A DNA stretch of 64,000 nucleotides from positions 62,001-126,000 of the forward strand of contig NZ_JAIFYA010000004.1 in assembly GCF_019688735.1 (NCBI RefSeq), given 5' to 3'. The DNA comes from Thermosulfurimonas sp. F29. GTDB taxonomy: Bacteria > Desulfobacterota > Thermodesulfobacteria > Thermodesulfobacteriales > Thermodesulfobacteriaceae. Position 1 is the first letter of the stretch. Every line of letters begins with the position of its first letter. The notes under the pieces were generated by a model that was given only the letters and a program-made list of their open reading frames with translations, made no database searches and was not told the DNA's origin. Positions 58,753 through 64,000 of the stretch are shown here, piece by piece. The position numbers and the translations under genes were made by a program.

Positions 58753-60005
58753 GAGACAGGGAAGAAAACCGCGAGAGCCCGGTGGACTTTTTCGACCCGG
58801 AGGACTTGGTGGCGGGAGAAAGCCCGCCTTCGGGGAAGGACTTGGGCGATCCCTTAATGCGGGTGCGGCGGGCGGGTTCGCCGTCGGATCCGGATCCGCG
58901 GGACGAAGATCTGGCGTCCGAAAAGGACGCCGCCCCGAAGAAGACAAAAACAACTTCGAAGGAAACCGTTTCCGGCGCCGGGCACGGTGAGCGGAAACGC
59001 GGGCGCCGCGGGAAAAGGGTAGGGGATGTCATCGAGAGCCTTCTTCGGGCATCCATAGACCTTCCCTCCTTTCTCGTGAAAGGAGAAGCGTCCGTTCCGG
59101 ACGCGCAACGAGGGAAGGGAATGGTGCTCATGGAACTTCCCATCGAAAGCATCGAGGTCAGCGAGCAACCCCGAAAAAAGTTCACCGACATCGAGCGCCT
59201 CGCCGAAAACATCAGGCGGTGCGGCATTCTTCAGCCCGTAGTGGTGGAACGCATTGCTTCGGAAAAAGGCGTTTCCTATCGGTTGCTTGCCGGGGAAAGG
59301 CGCCTGCGAGCGGCCAAGCTCGCCGAGATCGAGACGGTACCGGCGGTGGTGTTCTGCGGTCCTCTTTCTAGGGAGACCCGCACCATACTTCAGTTGGTGG
59401 AGAACCTGCAAAGGGTCGACCTGCGCCCCTCGGAGCTGGGGCGGGGGTTGATCGCGGTGTGCCGACGGGTGGCCGAGTCGCTTCCCGAGGAGGAGGTTCC
59501 GGAAGCGGTCCTGCGGGACGAACGCGAGTTCGCGCGCTGGGCCGAAACCTTGCTTAAGAATGCTCTCGATCGCAGACGAAAACTCTCGCCGGCCGGCGAG
59601 GCCTTCCTTAATGTTCTTCAGGAGGTGGGGCTCACCCCCAAGCAGGGGGTGTATGCGTTTCGGCTAATGCGTTTCCCGGAGTGGGTGCGGGAGCTCGTGG
59701 ATGAGGGGAAGGTGTCCATCAGCAAACTGGAGAACTACCTGCGCTTCCTGGACGATGAAGAGGCTTTGCGAAGAGCGATTCTGGAGAAGAAAGCTTTTCC
59801 TCCCGACGCCAACCGCGCCGCAACGGTTGTCGAGCGTTTAAAGCGCGCGCAATCCGTTTTGCGCCGTTTGACCCGCCGCGGGATGGACCTCGACCTTTCG
59901 TCAAAGGAAGAGAAGCGCCTCATGCGATTGCTCAACGAGCTCGAGTGGCTGGAAAGGGTGCTCGAAAAGGCACTAAAGAAAAAAGAGAAGCGGAAGAAAC
60001 CTTAG
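58749..60005 (+). CDS. parB: ParB-family partition protein
   Basis: A 418-residue protein overlapping parA by 4 bp. A 120-residue basic, low-complexity N-terminal arm precedes the ParB core: PIESIEVSEQPRKKFTDIERL, GILQPVVVERI, the nucleotide box LLAGERRLRAAKLAEI, and RTILQLVENLQRVDLRPSE (the NER..L-P.E helix). Then HTH-like LTPKQGVYAFRLMRFPEWV. It should bind a parS site and load CTP-dependent clamps. Two GCGTCC palindromes (58913 and 59088) lie in the arm-coding region, close enough to act as cis sites; no classical TGTTTCACGTGAAACA was noticed. Confidence 0.88.
   Translation: MRDREENRESPVDFFDPEDLVAGESPPSGKDLGDPLMRVRRAGSPSDPDPRDEDLASEKDAAPKKTKTTSKETVSGAGHGERKRGRRGKRVGDVIESLLRASIDLPSFLVKGEASVPDAQRGKGMVLMELPIESIEVSEQPRKKFTDIERLAENIRRCGILQPVVVERIASEKGVSYRLLAGERRLRAAKLAEIETVPAVVFCGPLSRETRTILQLVENLQRVDLRPSELGRGLIAVCRRVAESLPEEEVPEAVLRDEREFARWAETLLKNALDRRRKLSPAGEAFLNVLQEVGLTPKQGVYAFRLMRFPEWVRELVDEGKVSISKLENYLRFLDDEEALRRAILEKKAFPPDANRAATVVERLKRAQSVLRRLTRRGMDLDLSSKEEKRLMRLLNELEWLERVLEKALKKKEKRKKP
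58913..58931. repeat. GCGTCC-type palindrome in parB
   Basis: GGCGTCC-gaaaa-GGACGCC. One of two in the N-terminal part of parB. Candidate centromere half or chance codon effect. Confidence 0.5.
59088..59104. repeat. GCGTCC-type palindrome in parB
   Basis: GCGTCCG-ttc-CGGACGC, 175 bp from the copy at 58913. Confidence 0.5.
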
Positions 60006-60092
60006 CTTCGGAGCGAAAAAAGAATTCTCTCCCATCGCGAAAGGCGACTCGTCCAAGGGGAATCCAGAACCGCTTACCAAAAAACTAAAAAT

Positions 60093-60156
60093 CCTCCCGT
60101 AAAAAGCAGGGGTTCAGGCGATCCGAGGTTATCTTATCTGGGTAAAAAACGGGAGG
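60093..60156. promoter_or_regulatory. Widely spaced inverted repeat before a small gene
   Basis: CCTCCCGT (60093-60100) and ACGGGAGG (60149-60156) are perfect complements 48 bp apart in the 160-bp gap after parB. The right half ends 9 bp before the start of the 60166 gene and supplies its GGGAGG ribosome site, so pairing in RNA would hide that site. Confidence 0.4.
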
Positions 60157-60165
60157 CAGGCGTCC

Positions 60166-60534
60166 ATGTTGCGTATGCGGAAGGTGTTCGGCCCTGTGGT
60201 GGTGATAAAGGACCGAAATCTGGTGCTCGAGGTGGCCCGCAGGGCCCGGGAGGAGGGTTTCTTTGTGGTGGAGCTCACCAAGTTTGATCTTCCCGCAAGA
60301 GGCGCTTCAGTCGCGGTGGGATTCGCTTCGCTCGCGGTCCGGTCCGGGCATTCCGAAGATGTGCTTGAAGAAAAGGCCCGCCGGTTGGCCGAGGCCCTCA
60401 ACCGCGACTATGAGAATCGAGTCTACCTCGTGAACCGGTCCGCCGAGGAGTATGTGCTTACCGTGAGCCGCACCGCCGAAAACGGCGTTCGCACTTCGCC
60501 CAGAGCGCCACTCGTTACCGCACCAAGTGTTTAA
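60166..60534 (+). CDS. Small protein between parB and parM
   Basis: A 122-residue protein. Mixed alpha/beta look (VFGPVVVIKDRNLVLEVARRAREEG; HSEDVLEEKARRLAEALNRDY). No recognised domain. Its ribosome site GGGAGGC is part of an inverted repeat at 60093/60149 that could sequester it. Conserved context with par genes suggests a copy-number, partition or regulatory role, but nothing in the sequence names it. The 136-bp gap behind it (60535-60670) contains no gene. Confidence 0.5.
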   Translation: MLRMRKVFGPVVVIKDRNLVLEVARRAREEGFFVVELTKFDLPARGASVAVGFASLAVRSGHSEDVLEEKARRLAEALNRDYENRVYLVNRSAEEYVLTVSRTAENGVRTSPRAPLVTAPSV

Positions 60535-60670
60535 GTTTGCGCCGCTCTTCGGCATGGCTCCTTACCATTGGAAGGCGCTAAACGCCTCCTCGGGGTAAGG
60601 GTCATTTTCACTTTGAATACCGGGAAAGGCTTTTGCGATTCCTTCCGCAATACATACGGAGGTGAACACC

Positions 60671-61699
60671 ATGACCGAAAGAAAGGTGAGGCTTGACGAG
60701 GTGCACGCCCTCGGGGTGGACTTCGGGCGCCTTTTTACCAAGGTGGCCACTCCGGTAGGGGTGGACCTTTTCCGTTCCACCGTGCTCCGGGGCGACTTCG
60801 CCTCGCTGGGTATGCGCACGCCGGCCGTCGCCCCGAGGAAAGGCGCGCCGATTTTCTTTCGGTACGAGGGACACGGCTACCTCGTGGGTAGCAACCTCTC
60901 GGACGATTCCCTCCCCCCGATCACCAAGGCGGCCTCCAAGGCCGTGCCGCTCACTCTGGCGGCGGTGTTGAAGGTCTTCCACGACAGGATCGTGGAAAAC
61001 GGCGGCGGCACCATCGATGTGGCCGTGGGGGTGGCGGTGCCTCTTTCGGAGGTGCAGAGCGGAGCCGAAACCATCAGGGAGATGCTCGAGGGCGACTTCT
61101 CTCTCGAGTACATGGAGCATCCCGTACGGGTGCGCATCGTGCGCGTGGCGGTGACCGCCGAAGGGGTGGCCAGCTACTTCGACCGGCTCTACTCGAACGG
61201 ATACATGGATCGGGAGCTCTGGGGACAGACCGTTCTCATCGCGGATCTGGGAAGCAGAACCACCGATGTTGCGCTCATTCGCCCGGGTGCGGTGCTCGAC
61301 TGGGATCGCTCCGTCTCCGTGCCGCAGGGCATCTGGGATGTGCTGGAGATACTTCTGCGGAAACTCTCCCGCAGGCTGGGGATGCTCACGGCGAGCGAAG
61401 CCGCTCGGGTGCGTGAAGCCGTAACCGCGGGACACACCCGGGCCAAGATCAGGGGAGAGGAGGTGAGTTTCGGCGAGGAGCTCGTCGAAGCCCGCAAGCA
61501 GGTTGCTGAGGCCCTGCTTCACGATCTGGAAACCATCGTCAGGGAGGCCTCGCCGGACCGGGTTTTGTTGGCCGGGGGAGGAGTGGACTTTTTCAAGGAG
61601 GAGATACGAGCTGTTTTCGGCGACAGAGCGGAGGTCATCAAGGATCCAATCTTCTCCTGCGCGCGGGGGCTCCTCGTGGTCCTGCGCGCCTCATGCTAA
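60671..61699 (+). CDS. parM: ParM/StbA-like actin-family partition ATPase
   Basis: About 342 residues from ATG 60671 after GGAGGTGAACACC. Actin fold signatures: LGVDFGRLFTKVATPVG (phosphate 1), VLIADLGSRTTDVALI (phosphate 2) and VLLAGGGVDFFKEE (adenosine). IDVAVGVAVPLSE lies between. It would form filaments that push or segregate plasmid copies. Presence of both a ParAB and a ParM protein on one element is notable. No ParR adaptor gene was recognised next to it; the small 60166 gene upstream is a possible candidate. Confidence 0.78.
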   Translation: MTERKVRLDEVHALGVDFGRLFTKVATPVGVDLFRSTVLRGDFASLGMRTPAVAPRKGAPIFFRYEGHGYLVGSNLSDDSLPPITKAASKAVPLTLAAVLKVFHDRIVENGGGTIDVAVGVAVPLSEVQSGAETIREMLEGDFSLEYMEHPVRVRIVRVAVTAEGVASYFDRLYSNGYMDRELWGQTVLIADLGSRTTDVALIRPGAVLDWDRSVSVPQGIWDVLEILLRKLSRRLGMLTASEAARVREAVTAGHTRAKIRGEEVSFGEELVEARKQVAEALLHDLETIVREASPDRVLLAGGGVDFFKEEIRAVFGDRAEVIKDPIFSCARGLLVVLRASC

Positions 61700-61760
61700 C
61701 CGGCCGGTTCCCCCGCGCATCATGCGGTCACACCCCCTCCTCCCTCCCATGCGCGATCCT

Positions 61761-61816
61761 ATCGATAAATTTTACGAAAACTTTTATCGATAAAATTTCT
61801 TTCAAAACTTATCGAT
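61761..61816. repeat. ATCGAT palindrome triplet, copy D
   Basis: Cores at 61761, 61786 and 61811, 25 bp apart, 62 bp after the parM-like stop and about 500 bp ahead of the CRISPR array. The third box and following AGAGGG match copy B upstream of cas6. Confidence 0.92.
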
Positions 61817-61895
61817 AGAGGGCAACGGAAAGGGTGTGGAAGAGTCTAAGGTTTGTTGTGGAACAGTAAGAAGAAATGCGAGTGTTTGTAACCTC

Positions 61896-62240
61896 TTGAC
61901 ATTCGTAGGGTAGCGTGGCGTCCCTGATCCTTTGATCGTCAAACATAAGCGCCGGATTGTGAGCCGCTGGACCCCGTATGGTTTTCATTTAATTCGGGGT
62001 TTAGCGGCTGACCACAGCGAAAGCGATCAACCGCCCCCCGATCCATGAGGACCGGTTCTGCCGGATGAGATGGCTCTGCCTGATAGGACAACCCCGGAAT
62101 GCGTTGATAGCCCGAGGTTTTCAGGGGTTGGAGTAGAGTATGCGGGGAGGGTATAGAGAGGGTAGGGGTTGATCTTTGACAACGGGTGCCGCCGGATACC
62201 CCGGGGATCTTGCAGGATTCGGGGTCCGACGGCGAAACGG
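61896..62240 (+). ncRNA. Structured intergenic region between triplet D and the CRISPR array, possible ncRNA
   Basis: About 400 bp without a gene. A TTGACA at 61896 resembles the -35 of the DnaA-like gene, with CTC before both, but no good -10 follows. Two hairpins share the upper stem ACCCCG/CGGGGT: 61962-61976 with 61995-62009 (15 pairs if G-U is allowed, 18-nt loop) and 62190-62203 with 62220-62234 (inner loop of 3-4 nt). The two G-U pairs form only in plus-strand RNA. GATCAACC near 62027 can pair with GGTTGATC near 62166, and CAACCCC near 62089 with GGGGTTG near 62124. It may be a leader RNA, a copy-control RNA or part of an origin. Confidence 0.35.
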
Positions 62241-62311
62241 GTTGAGCGAAGGGAGTTATGTTGCTCGAGAAGAAAGAAATCTCAAGGGGTTGAAGAGTAC
62301 CCCCTGCATGG

Positions 62312-63513
62312 GTTTGTAGTTCCCCTATAAGGGTTGAGAAGCCGGCGGAACCGGCCAGGATGAACAGTTTCGAGGAGGGTTTGTAGTTCCCCCTATAAGG
62401 GTTGAGAAGTGGTCTTCCCGCACCGGGCGCAGCTCGCCCGGGGTCGTTTGTAGTTCCCCCTATAAGGGTTGAGAAGGAGAGCTATGGGAGTGTACGGAAT
62501 GCTCTCCGCGCTGTTTGTAGTTCCCCCTATAAGGGTTGAGAAGAGGAGGGCGCGCATGGGGCGCACGGCCCGCAAACTTTTGTAGTTCCCCCTATAAGGG
62601 TTGAGAAGCGGACAAAACTTGCGGGCAAAAAGGGGGTGCGATCAGGTTTGTAGTTTCCCTATAAGGGTTGAGAAGGTTTGAAACGGGCGAGCCGGACACG
62701 CTCCCTCCGGGGCCGTTTGTAGTTCCCCCTATAAGGGTTGAGAAGGGGGCGCACCAAGTCACACCGGACACGCCGCCCGGGTAGTTTGTAGTTCCCCCTA
62801 TAAGGGTTGAGAAGAAGACGCCTCCTGCAAGCTCGTCAGTTACTACCCCTTGGTTTGTAGTTCCCCTATAAGGGTTGAGAAAGGGATTTTTTTTGATCGT
62901 CTGGGATTGGGGAGGAGAAGTTTGTAGTTCCCCTATAAGGGTTGAGAAAGGGATTTTTTTTGATCGTCTGGGATTGGGGAGGAGAAGTTTGTAGTTCCCC
63001 TATAAGGGTTGAGAAGTTGGATTTCTCCTGTCTGAGGATCCACAAAGTCTTTCGGTTTGTAGTTCCCCTATAAGGGTTGAGAAGGTTCTGTAAGAAGACG
63101 GGGCATATCCCTTGTTGCCTGAGTTTGTAGTTCCCCTATAAGGGTTGAGAAGCAACCGGGGGCCGGGTGGAAGTTTGGCATCACCTACCGCCTTGTTTGT
63201 AGTTTCCCTATAAGGGTTGAGAAGCATGGCCCGCGGGTGGGCGCGGATCGTTTTTGCGGGTTTGTAGTTTCCCTATAAGGGTTGAGAAGCCTCGACCTCG
63301 CCGGGCGAAAACCCGTGCCGGACTAGGTTTGTAGTTTCCCTATGAGGGTTGAGAAGTGGCCTGAAGCTCCGCTTTTAGTTTTTCTATGGTCTGTTTGTAG
63401 TTTCCCTATAAGGGTTGAGAAGGAACCTAGGGAGGATGGAGATCGAACCGCTAGTTTGTAGTTTCCCTATAAGGGCTGAGAAATCTATCCATCCTGACTT
63501 GTTCGGTTTGTAG
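62312..63513 (+). CRISPR. CRISPR array, 18 repeats plus a partial one
   Basis: Eighteen repeats of 30-31 nt with spacers of 31-42 nt (most 36-38). Consensus: GTTTGTAGTT, a run of C, then TATAAGGGTTGAGAAG. The C-run gives three classes: CCC after TTT (repeats 6 and 14-18), CCCC (1 and 9-13) and CCCCC (2-5, 7, 8; 31 nt). CCCT-ATA-AGGG makes a 4-bp stem, and cutting after AGGG would leave an 8-nt TTGAGAAG tag. Repeat 16 has TATGAGGG, repeat 18 GGCTGAGAAA, and the last copy at 63506 is cut after GTTTGTAG; this decay places the leader on the left. Spacers 62883-62919 and 62950-62986 are identical. No cas gene lies beside it; cas6 and the csf operon are 32-42 kb away. Confidence 0.97.
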
Positions 63514-63940
63514 TAGGAAAAGCGGCAAAAAGCACCCGTTCCGCATCGAACGACTGACGCCACAGGTAATCAGGAGCGAAGCTTTCCGTTAAGTTGCGCA
63601 AAACCGGACGGTGAGCCCGATGCGTGAACCTGCGCCGCACGCGCAGAACCTCGATGACGATGCGGACAATGCCCGCCAGAAAAATCGCCACTCCCGCTGG
63701 AGCCAGAGGTAGGCCGGTGAGGGCCTGGACCAGCACCATCAAACTGAAGATCACCGACAAGATAATGCCCGCTCCGAGAAGGATGATGGCGTCCTCGAAG
63801 GGGATGTCGAGAATGGGCAGGACCGTGGGATAATTTATCCTTCCGTGCGCTCGAAAGCCCCGGCGCACCTCAATCGCCTCGGCTTTGGTTGCACCGGGGC
63901 TCCGCGGCGCGCCGGACTGCGACATGGGGCTCCGTGGCAC
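63485..63940 (-). CDS. Small membrane protein whose C-terminus overlaps the array end
   Basis: A 151-residue protein from GTG 63940 (ATG 63925 is an alternative). Residues 40-95 contain two membrane helices (DAIILLGAGIILSVIFSLMVLVQAL and APAGVAIFLAGIVRIVIEVL), separated by a short loop, followed by a basic His/Arg-rich region. The last 10 codons are formed by the decayed end of the CRISPR array, so either the array grew into the gene or its original tail was lost. Composition resembles small T4SS membrane proteins, but no specific family is recognised. The remaining 60 bp to the right edge show no gene. Confidence 0.5.
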   Translation of the reverse strand: MPRSPMSQSGAPRSPGATKAEAIEVRRGFRAHGRINYPTVLPILDIPFEDAIILLGAGIILSVIFSLMVLVQALTGLPLAPAGVAIFLAGIVRIVIEVLRVRRRFTHRAHRPVLRNLTESFAPDYLWRQSFDAERVLFAAFPTTNRTSQDG

Positions 63941-64000
63941 TTACTGAATGGTGCTCAGACTTTCAGGACCGCTTTCGAGAAAGCCGGGCACCACCGAAGC

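Noticed and set aside
61896-61925. A complete promoter at TTGACA 61896
   Set aside because: No acceptable -10 box at 16-19 bp; only the -35 half is convincing.
1-64000. tRNA or rRNA genes
   Set aside because: No cloverleaf or rRNA-like stretch was noticed on reading; a tRNAscan run would decide.

Overview
The window is a 64 kb stretch of a large GC-rich extrachromosomal or integrative element from a bacterium. No rRNA or tRNA gene was seen. The cargo is plasmid-type: a DnaA-like initiator, ParA/ParB, an actin-like ParM, a third ParB-domain protein, a primase fused to an ATPase, a type IA topoisomerase, pieces of a type IV secretion (conjugation) apparatus, a type IV pilus set, toxin-antitoxin modules, orphan DNA methyltransferases and a CRISPR-Cas system. 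The proteins are rich in Glu/Arg/Lys, which with the GC content suggests a thermophile. That is inference; I do not name a species.

Layout. 0-9 kb: the N-terminal part of a DinG-type helicase (reads off the left edge), a SPOR lipoprotein, a sigma factor, and an HExxH/VWA protein next to a MoxR ATPase. 9-16 kb: accessory DNA with an AbiEii/AbiEi pair, a cytosine methyltransferase read through by a second long frame, a CCA-adding enzyme, an adenine/cytosine-N4 type methyltransferase, and an AT-richer AbiEii-like cassette bounded by near-perfect 15-bp direct repeats. 16-22 kb: hypothetical proteins, a membrane hydrolase, an ExoVII-like membrane protein, Cas6, and three small secreted proteins, one with a (TCCT)7 repeat in its signal peptide. 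22.5-29.8 kb: a minus-strand operon that looks like a type IV CRISPR-Cas effector module (Csf3/Cas5, DinG helicase, Csf2/Cas7, Csf1 zinc protein) followed by two unrecognised genes. 30-41.8 kb: a minus-strand pilus region (PilP-like, PilB, PilC, three prepilin-like proteins) that runs directly into spermidine-synthase-like and AdoMet-decarboxylase-like genes. 42-46.5 kb: conjugation-type genes (lipoprotein, glycine-zipper protein, DotI/VirB8-like, DotG/VirB10-like, lytic transglycosylase). 46.5-55 kb: topoisomerase, primase-ATPase, unknowns and the ParB-like coiled-coil protein. 55-61.7 kb, plus strand: PilT/DotB ATPase, DnaA-like initiator, ParA, ParB, a small protein, ParM. 61.8-63.5 kb: a possible structured RNA region and an 18-repeat CRISPR array.

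One sequence signature ties distant parts together. At four intergenic places (2.2, 19.6, 42.7 and 61.8 kb) there are three ATCGAT-centred palindromes spaced exactly 25 bp apart. One set lies immediately upstream of cas6 and another about 500 bp before the CRISPR array. They could be partition, replication or regulator sites of the element.

How it may work together: Cas6 would process the array transcript at the CCCT/AGGG stem, leaving an 8-nt tag, for the Csf complex and its DinG helicase. The array lies about 32 kb from the effector operon, and no cas1/cas2 is in the window. The pilus, T4SS and lytic transglycosylase genes would serve transfer; DnaA-like, primase and topoisomerase replication; ParAB and ParM stability. 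All function calls rest on motifs read by eye; no database search was run.
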